From Kitasatospora xanthocidica (GTDB lineage: Bacteria; Actinomycetota; Actinomycetes; Streptomycetales; Streptomycetaceae): a stretch of 48,664 bases of DNA. Below are positions 33,655 through 42,400 of this stretch, one piece after another. The notes under the pieces were generated by a model, which saw nothing but the letters and a program-made list of their open reading frames with translations, made no database searches and was not told where the DNA came from. The stretch lies in NCBI RefSeq assembly GCF_014656195.1, contig NZ_BNBY01000046.1, positions 1-48,664 of the forward strand. The letters are read 5' to 3'. Made by a program: the position numbers and the translations under genes. The first letter of the stretch is position 1. Each line of letters starts with the position of its first letter.

Positions 33655-34410
33655 TCAGGCCGAACGCTTGGCCTCGCGCTCGGCGACCCGGACGCTGATG
33701 CCGTCCAGTACGCAGCGCAGCCCGAACTCCGGGCCGGAGCCCTCGGCCGGCCCGAAGGCGCCGGAGACGAGCGCCTCCTGGAGCGCCGGGTAGCGGTCCT
33801 GGTGGTCGTTGATCAGGGTCGCGATGGCCATGCCCCACTGCTCGCCGGTCATGGCGTGCTTGGCGCTGCCCATGTCGACCGAGTACTGCGCCCAGCTGCG
33901 GACGTGGCTGGAGACCACCCGGATGGCGTCGGTCTTCTCGCTGCCGGTGAGTCCGCTGTCGGCGAGTGCCTGCATGGCCATCTCGACCCAGCCGAGCTCG
34001 TTGGGACCCATCAGACGGTCGTCGGTGACCGCGCGGGAGACCCACGGGTGCTGGTCGTAGACGTGCCGCATGGCGCGCGCCCAGAACTCCAGCCGGGGGC
34101 GCCAGCCGGTCAGCCCGGGGTCGAAGGTCGGCGGCGGGCCGAGCGCGGTGTCGATCATCAGGTCGACCAGTTCGGCCTTGCCGGGCACGTACCGGTAGAG
34201 CGACATGGTGGTGAAGCCGAAGTCGCCGGCCACCCGCTGCATCGAGAAGGCGGGGAAGCCCTCCTCGTCGGCGATGGCGATCGCCCGTTCCACGATCATC
34301 TCGACCGACAGACCTGGTCTCGGCCCCCGGGTGGGTTTCTGGCGCGGCCGCCAGAGGAGCTTGACGCTCCGCTCCCGATCGCCGAAGACGCTGGCTTCCT
34401 TCGATGACAT
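33655..34410 (-). CDS. TetR-family repressor
   Basis: A 251-residue regulator with an N-terminal TetR helix-turn-helix (IVERAIAIADEEGFPAFSMQRVAGDFGFTTMSLYRYV split over helices 1-3) and a long C-terminal ligand domain of the tetracycline-repressor-like class. I chose ATG 34410, with GGGAG 7 nt upstream. Three earlier in-frame ATGs exist; one has its Shine-Dalgarno too close and none adds a domain. The gene is divergent from the MFS exporter, so it most likely represses the exporter and itself until the product or an intermediate binds. It is a local export switch rather than the main activator of the PKS genes. Confidence 0.9.
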   Translation of the reverse strand: MSSKEASVFGDRERSVKLLWRPRQKPTRGPRPGLSVEMIVERAIAIADEEGFPAFSMQRVAGDFGFTTMSLYRYVPGKAELVDLMIDTALGPPPTFDPGLTGWRPRLEFWARAMRHVYDQHPWVSRAVTDDRLMGPNELGWVEMAMQALADSGLTGSEKTDAIRVVSSHVRSWAQYSVDMGSAKHAMTGEQWGMAIATLINDHQDRYPALQEALVSGAFGPAEGSGPEFGLRCVLDGISVRVAEREAKRSA

Positions 34411-34520
34411 CTGTGTTCTCCCGGGCATCTGACTGCGGTTCTTCATCCTCGTCGTGCCATGTCGAGACGTATGCGCTGGTGGCCTCGTGTTGACCCCGAC
34501 TGGCCCTGTTCGCAGGCCGG

Positions 34521-34578
34521 TTGACACCGGACGTGGGACCAGTATACAAGTTAAGCAGTCAGGTATGAGGGCTATACA
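34521..34578. promoter_or_regulatory. TetR/MFS divergent promoter-operator
   Basis: TTGACA (34521-34526) and TATACA (34543-34548), 16 nt apart, form a near-consensus promoter towards the exporter. A second TATACA is at 34573-34578. On the minus strand TATACT offers a -10 for the repressor gene. The AT-rich patch with repeated TATAC stands out from the surrounding GC and is a plausible TetR operator. Confidence 0.6.
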
Positions 34579-34659
34579 GTTTGGCCCATCAGCAAAGCCT
34601 GTCCCGCAGCCTGTCCCGCTGCCGTGCCACCACATCCGTCACCGAAGGAGCGTCCTTCC

Positions 34660-36222
34660 ATGGCCGCTGATCTCCACGCACCCGCCGCCTCGGCGCCGCC
34701 CGCCGTCGGGGCCGCCCGCCGATGGATCGCCCTGGTCGTCATCTGCATGGCCGCACTGGTCCTCAGCCTCGACACCACCGTCCTGCAGCTCGCGATCCCC
34801 AACCTGATCGACGACCTGGACACCTCCGCCTCGCAGATCCTCTGGATCGCGGACATCTACGGCTTCGCCCTCGCCGGCCTGCTCATCACCATGGGCAGCC
34901 TCGGGGACCGGATCGGCCGCAAGAAGCTCCTGCTCTTCGGCTGCGTCGCCTTCGGCGCGGCCTCGCTGATGGCCGCCTACGCGGACAGCGCGGGCATGCT
35001 CATCGCCGCCCGCGCGATCCAGGGCATCGCCGGCGCCACGGTCTACCCGACCACGCTGTCGATCATCCGCAACATCTTCACCAACCCGAAGGAGCGGACC
35101 ACCGCCATCGGCATCTGGTCCGGCCTGATCAGCGGTGGCCTCGCGCTCGGCCCGATCCTGGCCGGCCCGATGCTCACCCACTGGTGGTGGGGCTCGGTCT
35201 TCCTGATCAACCCCTTCGTTATGGCCGCGGTCGTCCTGGTCGCCCTCTTCGTGGTGCCCGAGTCCCGCAACCCCAACGCCAGCCGGCTCGACGTCGTCAG
35301 CGTCCCGCTCTCGGCCATCGGCATCATCGGCATCGTCTACGCCATCCAGGAGTCCGTCCGGGACGGCATCGGCCAGCCGCGCATCATCGCCGCCATCGCG
35401 ATCGGCGTGCTCTCCCTGATCCTCTTCGTCTGGCGCCAGACCCGGCTGGAGGAGCCGCTCATCGACGTGCGGCTGTTCACCAACCGCTACTTCGCCGGCG
35501 CCGTCACCGCCAACACCGGCGGCCTGTTCGCCTTCATCGGCGTGACCCTGCTGCTCAGCCAGTACTTCCAGCTCGGCCACCAGTGGTCCCCGCTGCGCAC
35601 CGGCATGTCGATGCTGCCGCCGATCGTCCTGGCGATCTTCTTCGGGCCGGTCGTCGCGATGCTCATCCCCAAGCTGGGCCGCGCCAAGATCATCGGCACC
35701 GGGATCTTCCTGATCGGCGTCTCGATGTTCATGTACGGCTGGGTGGACGCCGACTCCGGCTACGTCTCCGTGCTGATCCCGCTCCTGATCCAGGCCATCG
35801 GCGCGACCTCCACCTTCACCGTGACCGCCGACATCATCATCAACAGCGCCCCCAAGGAGCGCTCGGGCGCCGCCTCCGCGATCGCCACCACCTGCGCCGA
35901 ACTCGGCGGCGCGCTCGGCACCGCCGTCCTGGGCACCATCCTCAACGCCGTCTTCCACCGCGACATCACCGTCCCGAAGGGCGTGCCCGCCGGCGCCGCG
36001 ACGGACGCCGTCAAGGACTCGCTCGGCGGTGCCATGCAGGCCGCCGGCCAGCTGCCCGCCGACGTCGGCGGCAAGGTGATCGAGGCCGCGAAGACCGCCT
36101 TCGCCCACGGCCTCAACAAGGCCACCCTGATCACCGCCTGCCTGCTGATGGTGCTCGCCGTGATCTCGATCTACACCCTCCGCGGCGTCCCCGACGAGTT
36201 CCCCGAGGACCCCGAGGCCTGA
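34660..36222 (+). CDS. MFS drug exporter, DHA2 family (14 TM)
   Basis: A 520-residue membrane protein of the QacA-like drug:H+ antiporter family, probably exporting the macrolactam and giving self-resistance. Visible features are a hydrophobic first helix after residue 20 (WIALVVICMAALVLSLDTTV), GSLGDRIGRKK (motif A) after helix 2, a RAIQGIAGA segment (motif B), GLALGPILAG (motif C), and further hydrophobic helices to a Pro/Glu-rich tail. The start is ATG 34660 with GAAGGAG 9 nt upstream. It is divergent from the TetR gene and 52 nt from the cold-shock-domain gene that follows, probably in one transcript. Confidence 0.93.
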   Translation: MAADLHAPAASAPPAVGAARRWIALVVICMAALVLSLDTTVLQLAIPNLIDDLDTSASQILWIADIYGFALAGLLITMGSLGDRIGRKKLLLFGCVAFGAASLMAAYADSAGMLIAARAIQGIAGATVYPTTLSIIRNIFTNPKERTTAIGIWSGLISGGLALGPILAGPMLTHWWWGSVFLINPFVMAAVVLVALFVVPESRNPNASRLDVVSVPLSAIGIIGIVYAIQESVRDGIGQPRIIAAIAIGVLSLILFVWRQTRLEEPLIDVRLFTNRYFAGAVTANTGGLFAFIGVTLLLSQYFQLGHQWSPLRTGMSMLPPIVLAIFFGPVVAMLIPKLGRAKIIGTGIFLIGVSMFMYGWVDADSGYVSVLIPLLIQAIGATSTFTVTADIIINSAPKERSGAASAIATTCAELGGALGTAVLGTILNAVFHRDITVPKGVPAGAATDAVKDSLGGAMQAAGQLPADVGGKVIEAAKTAFAHGLNKATLITACLLMVLAVISIYTLRGVPDEFPEDPEA

Positions 36223-36274
36223 TCCGGCCCATCCCACCCCGTACGGCACAACCGCGAGAGAGGAGCGACGAGCC

Positions 36275-36673
36275 ATGACCGTAGGAAGGGTCATCCGCTT
36301 CGACGAAGCCCGTGGATACGGCTTCATCACGCCGATGGAGGGCGGAGCCGACGTCTTCGTCCACGCCAACGACCTCGTCACGGCCGACCGGGAACTGCGT
36401 CCCGGGGTCAGGGTGTCGTTCGAGATCTTCTCGAGCGACCGCGGACTCAAGGCCTACGCGGTCCAGGTCATCGGCGAGGCCGAGGCCACGGCCCGGCTCT
36501 CCTCCCCGCGGCGCCCCGTCGGACGGGCGACCCCGCTCGCCGAGGCGCAGTACCGGCGGGAGGTCGCCGCCGTCATCAGCACCGAGGACGCCGCCCTGAC
36601 ACCGCAGCAGGCGTCCTCGCTCTGCCACCGGCTGGTCGACGTGGCCCGGCGCCAGGGCTGGCTGCACCGCTGA
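36275..36673 (+). CDS. Cold-shock-domain protein with C-terminal extension
   Basis: A 132-residue protein. Residues 1-65 form a cold-shock domain with the nucleic-acid-binding motifs GYGFIT and DVFVH. The remaining half is a predicted helical extension with no motif I recognise (LAEAQYRREVAAVISTED, LCHRLVDVARRQG). Similar extended proteins are common singly in Streptomyces and probably bind RNA. The start is ATG 36275, preceded by GAGAGAGGAG. It is 52 nt after the exporter and followed by a hairpin, so it is likely co-transcribed with export. A direct role in biosynthesis is not evident. Confidence 0.9.
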   Translation: MTVGRVIRFDEARGYGFITPMEGGADVFVHANDLVTADRELRPGVRVSFEIFSSDRGLKAYAVQVIGEAEATARLSSPRRPVGRATPLAEAQYRREVAAVISTEDAALTPQQASSLCHRLVDVARRQGWLHR

Positions 36674-36731
36674 GACCTGTCGGCCCGCCGGGCCGGCCCC
36701 GCCAACAGCCGTACCCCGGCGGGCTCTTCAG

Positions 36732-36768
36732 GACCCCTAACAGTGCTCACCGAGCACGGTTAGGGGTC
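36732..36768. promoter_or_regulatory. Long inverted repeat containing CCCCTAAC/GTTAGGGG
   Basis: A 17-bp inverted repeat with one mismatch and a 3-nt loop: the arms begin GACCCCTAAC and end GTTAGGGGTC. It lies 58 nt after the cold-shock-protein gene and 134 nt before the SDR gene. It could be a terminator, but lacks a clear T run, and its outer arms are the same CCCCTA/TAGGGG core seen at other promoters. An operator for the SDR gene, or both roles, is possible. Confidence 0.6.
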
Positions 36769-36902
36769 AGCTTTCCTCCCGCCAGGCGGTAGGACAAGGG
36801 GGCGGACCACCACCGCTCCCGCCACCGGCCGACCGCGTCCCGCACGCGGCCGCCCGTCGGCGCGGCAGCCCCCAACCCGACCGCTCAACGATGGAGGACC
36901 AG

Positions 36903-37769
36903 ATGGGTCGCGTGCAGGACAAGGTCGTACTTATCACCGGCGCCGCTCGCGGACTCGGCCGCAGCCACGCGCTGCGCCTGGCCGAGGAGGGCGCCGACAT
37001 CATCGCCGTCGACGTCTGCAAGGACCCCTCGGCGGCCCACTACGCCGGCTCCACCGTCTCCGACCTGGACGAGACCGTCGAGCTGGTGCGCAAGACCGGC
37101 CGCCGCGCCGTCGCCAAGCAGGCCGACGTGCGCGACCGCGCCGCGCTCGCCGCGGCCATCGCCGAGGCCGTCGAGGAGCTCGGCCGGCTCGACGTCGTCA
37201 TCCCCAACGCCGGCATCAACCCGGTCGGCAACGACCTGCCGGTCACCGCCTTCACCGACACCGTCGACATCAACCTGGTCGGCGCGATCAACACCGTGCA
37301 CGCCGCGCTGCCGCACCTCGGCGAGGGCGCCTCGATCATCGTCATCGGCTCGGTGGTCGCCCTCATGCCGCGCTTCGACGGCATGGGCATCGGCGGCCCG
37401 GGCAACGCCGGCTACAACTTCACCAAGTCCATGCTCACCGAGTACGCCGACTGGCTGGGCGTGCAGCTCGCCCCGCACAACCAGCGCGTCAACGTGGTGC
37501 ACCCCACCACCGTCGCCACCGAGCTGATGCAGAACACCACCATGTACAAGACCTTCCGCCCGGACCTGGAGAACCCCACCGCGGACGACGTGGCGGGCGC
37601 GCTGCACGCCGTCCACGGCCTCCCGGTGGCCTTCCTGGAGCCCGCCGACGTCTCGCACGCCATCGTCTACCTGGCCTCGGAGGAGTCCCGGTTCGTCACC
37701 GGCACCCAGCTGCGGGTCGACGCCGGCATGATCAACAAGCTCGCCGCCGGAGCCCGCCCGGGCGCCTGA
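36903..37769 (+). CDS. SDR oxidoreductase (mycofactocin-associated-like family)
   Basis: A 288-residue short-chain dehydrogenase. The N-terminus has the cofactor loop TGAARGLG, then PNAG, catalytic Ser150 and the YxxxK pair Tyr171/Lys175. The start VQDKVVLITGAARG, the cofactor-side sequence DIIAVDVCKD and the overall length resemble the SDR family often called mycofactocin-coupled, which tend to hold NAD tightly. It may oxidise a hydroxyl or reduce a ketone on the macrolactam, perhaps after the neighbouring P450. I chose ATG 36903, with GGAGG 5-6 nt upstream; an ATG four codons earlier overlaps that site. No mycofactocin genes are seen here. Confidence 0.9.
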   Translation: MGRVQDKVVLITGAARGLGRSHALRLAEEGADIIAVDVCKDPSAAHYAGSTVSDLDETVELVRKTGRRAVAKQADVRDRAALAAAIAEAVEELGRLDVVIPNAGINPVGNDLPVTAFTDTVDINLVGAINTVHAALPHLGEGASIIVIGSVVALMPRFDGMGIGGPGNAGYNFTKSMLTEYADWLGVQLAPHNQRVNVVHPTTVATELMQNTTMYKTFRPDLENPTADDVAGALHAVHGLPVAFLEPADVSHAIVYLASEESRFVTGTQLRVDAGMINKLAAGARPGA

Positions 37770-37784
37770 CCCACGGCCGCACCG

Positions 37785-37828
37785 ACGGCGAAGGCCGCGC
37801 CCCGGGCAGGGGGCGCGGCCTTCGCCGT
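37785..37828. terminator. Bidirectional intrinsic terminator
   Basis: A perfect 19-bp stem (37785-37803 with 37810-37828) around a 6-nt loop, between the converging SDR and P450 genes. Confidence 0.9.
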
Positions 37829-37844
37829 GCTGCGGGCGGGCCGG

Positions 37845-39104
37845 TCAGCCCACGACGACCGGAAGGTGCTCGTAACCGATCAGGCCCAGGCCGGTGCGCT
37901 TCTCCGGCGTGCCGACCACCTCGATGGTCTTGAAGCGCTCCAGCAGCGCCGGGAAGAGCACCTGGGTCTCCATCCGCGCCAGCGCCGCGCCCATGCAGAA
38001 GTGCGGGCCGCCGCTGAAGCTCAGGTGCGGGCCCTGGTCGCGGGTGAAGTCCAGCTTGGCCGGGTCCGGGTACTGCAGCGGGTCGCGGTTGGCCGCCGCC
38101 AGGATCAGCCACATGAAGTGGCCCGGCGGGATCTCCTGGCCGCCCAGCAGGGTCGGCTCGGTGGCGACCCGGCTGGCGCCCACGATCGGCGTGCCGTGGC
38201 GCAGCAGCTCCTCGATCGCCTTCGGGGTCAGGCTCGGGTCGTCGCGCAGCAGCTTCTGCTGGTCCGGGAACTCCCAGAGCGCGTGGACCGCGTTGCCGAT
38301 GAAGTTGGTCGTGGTCTCGAAACCGGCCACGAACAGGAAGCTCGCCAGGCCCAGCAGCTCGTCCTCGGACATCCCGTCCTGGCCGCGCCGCGCGGCGAGG
38401 CCGGAGAGCAGGTCCTCGCGCGGGTTCCGGGCCCGCTCGTCCAGCAACTCGCTGAAGTAGCCGCGCAGTTGGGTCGCGGCGCGGTCGGCCCCGGCGAGGT
38501 CCTCCTCGGTGTAGTAGCCGGCCCAGACCCGGGTCCAGCCGTTCGCCAGCTCGTAGAAGAGCATCGCCTGGTCGTCCGGGACGCCCAGCATCTCGGCGAT
38601 GACGGCCACCGGGAAGCGGCTGGCCAGCACGTCGATCAGGTCCACCGGCCGACCGCCCGCGCCCTGCTCGGCCAGGTCGTCCAGGTGCTTGGCGGCCAGC
38701 CGCTCCACGACCTCGCGCATCTTCTGGATCGCGTTCGGGGTGAAGACGTGGCCGGCCGCGCCGCGGACCCGGGTGTGGTCCGGCGCGTCCAGGCAGACGA
38801 GGGCGCTCAGGTAGAGGCGCATCGACTCGTGGTCGGCCCAGTCCTCGCGCCACTTCGCCGCGGCCGCCGGGCCGTTGGCGGTGTTCTGCATCCGCATGAC
38901 CTCGGCCACCTCGCGGTAGCCCGTCACCGCCCAGAGGCCGGGGTACTGGGCGCTCGGGAACACCCGGCCGGCGGAGCGGAGCTCGTCGTACAGCGGGTAC
39001 GGGTCCGTGACCATCGGCGGCGTGCCGAGACGGTTCAGCGCGGTGTTGGCCGCCTCGCGGGTGGCGTCGGTCACCGGTTCGGTGGTCGGTTCGGTCGTCG
39101 TCAT
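37845..39104 (-). CDS. Cytochrome P450 (bacterial class I)
   Basis: A 419-residue soluble P450. It has the I-helix oxygen-binding segment FVAGFETTTN, the K-helix ExxR (EELLRH) and the heme loop FSGGPHFCMGAALAR with the Cys370 ligand. Length and motifs fit polyketide-tailoring P450s, likely hydroxylating or epoxidising the macrolactam. No fused reductase is present and no ferredoxin gene is seen nearby, so electron partners come from elsewhere. The start is ATG 39104 with GGAG 7 nt upstream. It lies downstream of and in the same direction as the right-hand PKS but has its own TAGGGG-type site in the 305-nt gap. Confidence 0.95.
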   Translation of the reverse strand: MTTTEPTTEPVTDATREAANTALNRLGTPPMVTDPYPLYDELRSAGRVFPSAQYPGLWAVTGYREVAEVMRMQNTANGPAAAAKWREDWADHESMRLYLSALVCLDAPDHTRVRGAAGHVFTPNAIQKMREVVERLAAKHLDDLAEQGAGGRPVDLIDVLASRFPVAVIAEMLGVPDDQAMLFYELANGWTRVWAGYYTEEDLAGADRAATQLRGYFSELLDERARNPREDLLSGLAARRGQDGMSEDELLGLASFLFVAGFETTTNFIGNAVHALWEFPDQQKLLRDDPSLTPKAIEELLRHGTPIVGASRVATEPTLLGGQEIPPGHFMWLILAAANRDPLQYPDPAKLDFTRDQGPHLSFSGGPHFCMGAALARMETQVLFPALLERFKTIEVVGTPEKRTGLGLIGYEHLPVVVG

Positions 39105-39289
39105 GACGGGCTCCGATCGTGTCGGTCGGCCCCGTGGCGCGGAACTCCTCGGCGCGCGACGGGAATGGTGCCGGAGAACACCGGGCGGTCACCCGGGTCG
39201 GCGTACGGGCCCGGATGCCCGGGGGCGCAAGGCCCGGGGCGGGGTGCCCGGCGCCCGCCACGATAGGGCGGGGATTTTTCGGCCGGGCA

Positions 39290-39305
39290 CCCCTAGTCGC
39301 CCCTG
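39290..39305 (-). promoter_or_regulatory. CAGGGG-N4-TAGGGG direct repeat before P450
   Basis: On the minus strand the site reads CAGGGGCGACTAGGGG, the cores 10 bp apart, about 186 nt before the P450 start and oriented towards it. It is the same arrangement as at 28931 and 30641. Confidence 0.52.
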
Positions 39306-39345
39306 TCCTCGGCGGGCTCGGTGCGGTGCGGTCGTGGTGCGGTGC

Positions 39346-39375
39346 GGTGCTTCGTGGTGCGGTGCTTCGTGGTGC
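39346..39375. repeat. 15-bp perfect tandem repeat
   Basis: Two copies of GGTGCTTCGTGGTGC (39346-39360 and 39361-39375) lie within a longer GGTGC-rich run, 35 nt after the PKS stop. No function is evident. Confidence 0.85.
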
Positions 39376-39409
39376 GGTGCGGAGTCGTGCCCGTGTCGGG
39401 CGGTGGCGG

Positions 39410-42400
39410 TCAGGGCTGGTCGGGCAGGCCGAACTCCTGGTCGAGGATGTCGAAGAGCTCGTCGTCGGTCGCGGCGCTGAGGTCGGCCTCCGGCACCGCC
39501 TCCCGGTCGACCCGCCAGCGGCGCAGCAGCGCCTCCAGCCGGTCCGTCACCTTGGCCCGGGCGGCGTCACCCGCCGCCGGCCCGCCCGCCGGATCGGCCG
39601 CCGCGAACGCCGCGTCCATGGCCGCCTCCAGGCGGTCCACCTCGGCGAGCACGGCGCCCGTCGTCCCGGCCCGCTCGGCCTCCCCGACCAGCTCGTCCAC
39701 CAGAGCCACCACATCGGGCACGGTCGGGTGGTCGAAGACCAGCGTCGAGGGCAGCACGGCGCCGGTCGCCGTGGTCAGCCGGTTGCGCAGCTCCACCGCG
39801 CTGAGCGAGTCGAAGCCCAACTCGCGGAAGGGCAGCCGCTGGTCCACGGCGGCCGCCGACGGGTACCCCAGCACCACGGCCACGTGCGAGCGCACCAGCT
39901 CGGTCAGCGTCCGTTCCCGCTCCGCCGGGGCCAGGCCGGCCAGCCGGCGGAGCAGGTCCTCGGCGGCCGCGGCGCCGTCGGCCCGGCCGGCCGAGCCGGA
40001 GCGGGCGACCGGGCGCACGATGCCGTGCAGCAGCGGCGGCAGGACGCCGTCCGAGGCCAGCTCGCGGATCGCGCCCTGGTCGAGCCGCGCGGCCACCAGG
40101 AGCGCCTCCGGGTGGCACAGGGCCTCGTCGAACAGCGCGAGGGCGTCGGCCGGGGCCAACTCCCGCAGACCGGGCCGACGTCGGGACGGACGGTCGGAGT
40201 CCTCGGACCCCTCCGTCCTGGCCCCGGCCCAGGGCCCGTAGGCGAGAGCGATCCCCGGGAGGCCGAGGCCGCGGCGGTGCCCGGCGAGCGCGGCGAGCCC
40301 GGCGTCGACCGCTGCGGCGGCCGCCTGACCGGCCGACTGGAGCAGTGCGGACGCCCCGGTGAGAACGACGAACTGGGAAAGCTCCAGGCCGAGTTCGCCG
40401 GTGACCTCGTGCAGGGTGCGGGCGTCGTCGGCCCCGGCGGCGAGCAGGTCGCCGAACCGCTCCGGGGCGAACGTGGACACCGTCGCGGCCTCACCGGCCG
40501 GAGCGGCGTGGACCACCGCGCGGACCGGCGGCTCGGTGCCACGGATCAGCTCGGTGAGCGCGTCACGGTCGGCGACGGCGTCCCCGTCGGCCACCCGGAC
40601 GTCCGCGCCCAGGGCGGCCAGTTCGGCGGGGTCGCTACCGGCGCCGAGCAGAAGCAGGTGGCGGACGCCGTGGTGGGTGACGAGGTGGCGGGCGAGGAGG
40701 GAGCCGAGGGCGCCGGTGCCGCCGGTGACCAGGACGGTGCCGTCCGGGTCGAACGACGGGCTCGCGGTCGCGGCCTGGGCCTCGGGTTCCACGGACCGGC
40801 GGCGGACCAGGCGCGGGGAGTGCGGTACGCCGCCCCGGAAGGCCAGTTCGGCCTCGCCGGAGGCCAGGGCGACCGCCGGTGCCCGCTCGGCTCCAGGGCC
40901 GCCGTCGGTGTCCACCAGGACGAACCGGTGCGGGTGCTCCGCCTGCGCCGCGCGCACCAGGCCCCAGACCTGGGACTGCGCCGGGTCCGGCCCGTCGACG
41001 GCCCCGGTCGTCACGACGACCAGCGGCGTGTCCGCGCACCGGTCGTCCGAGAGCCACCGCTGGAGCGCCGCCAGCGTACGGGCGGCCGCCCGGGCGTTCG
41101 ACGGGCAGCGGAAGACGGCGCCGTCAGAGGCCGCCAACTCCTCATCGGTGGGCCGGACTTCCCCGAGCTCCACGAGAACGGCGGAACGGCTCGGCGCGGC
41201 CGGTGCCAGCGGCTGCCACTCCACCCGGAACAGCGGGGCCCGGTGACGTTCGGCCCGCAGCGTCACGGCGTCCACCACCGCCACCGGGTGGCCCTCGTCG
41301 TCGGCGATGCCCAGCGACACCGTCTCCTCGTCGCTGCGGGTCAGCCGGACCCGCAGCACCCGCCGGCCGGCGGCGAACACGCTCACCCCGCGCCAGGCGA
41401 CCGGTGAGGCGACACCGCCCCGCGCGGCCAGGGCGGAGAGCAGGGCGGCGTCGAGCAGGGCGGGGTGCAGGTTGTACGGGGTCGCGTCCTCGGTCTCGGC
41501 CTTGACCTCGGTCTCGTGCTCGGGGAGGGCGATGTCGGCGTAGACGTCCTCGCCGAGGCGCCAGACGGCGCGCAGGCACCGGAGCGCGGTGTCGAGCACG
41601 GCGGGCTGGTCGTGGAGGCCGTCGAGGGAGTCGAGGGGGATCGGTTCGGCGCCGGTGGGGGGCCAGGTGGTGAGTGGTTCGGGTGTCGGGTCGGTGGTGG
41701 GGGCGAGGGTGCCTTCGGCGTGGCGGGTCCAGTCCTGCTGGTCGGGGTGGCGGGAGTGGATGGTGAGGGTGCGGCGGCCGGTGGTGTCGGGTGCGGTGAC
41801 GGTGGTCTGGAGCTGGACGGTGCCGTGCTCGGGGACGGTCAGCGGGGCGTGGAGGGTGAGCTCTTCGATGACCGGGCAGCCGGTGTGGTTGCCGGCCCGG
41901 GTGGCCAGCTCGACGACGGCGGTGCTGGTCAGCCAGGGGAGGGCGTCCGGGGTGAGGCTGCTGGTGACGTGGGTGGCGCCGTCGGGGGTGTCGATGGCGA
42001 CGCCGAGCAGCGGATGGTCGGGGCTGCTGGATCCGGCCCGTGTGGCGAGCCAGTACGTCCGGTGTTGGAAGGCGTAGGTGGGGAGGGGGATGGTGTGGGC
42101 GGTGGGGTTGAGGGGGGTGAGGTGGAGGGTGGCGAGGGCGGTGACCAGCTGACGGGGTTCGGGGTGGTTGCGGCTTGTGGTGGGGGTGGTGTTGGGGGTG
42201 AGGGGGGTGAGGGCGGCGTCGGGGCCGATTTCGAGGTGGGTGGTGACGCCTTGGGTGGCGAGGTGGGTGATGGTGTGGTGGTAGCGGACGGTGCCGCGGA
42301 GGTGGTTGACCCAGTAGTCGGCGTTGGCGTCGGTGAGGGGTGTCCCGGTGAGGTTGGAGATGACCGGGATGGTCGGGGCGTGGTGGGTGATGCTCGTGGC

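Larger units (their letters stand above)
39105..39409. other. Intergenic region between PKS and P450
   Basis: No gene is seen in these 305 nt. The stretch holds a TAGGGG-type direct repeat (39290-39305) and, next to the PKS stop, a GGTGC-rich simple repeat (about 39320-39385). No clear terminator hairpin was found. Confidence 0.55.

Noticed and set aside
34411..34635. Longer TetR start at 34635
   Set aside because: It would cover the divergent promoter and add Cys/Pro-rich sequence. ATG 34410 has GGGAG at 7 nt.
39320..39385. Possible CRISPR array from the short tandem repeats here, at 15538-15585 and at 9568-9609
   Set aside because: Units are contiguous with no spacers and too short; they are simple tandem repeats.
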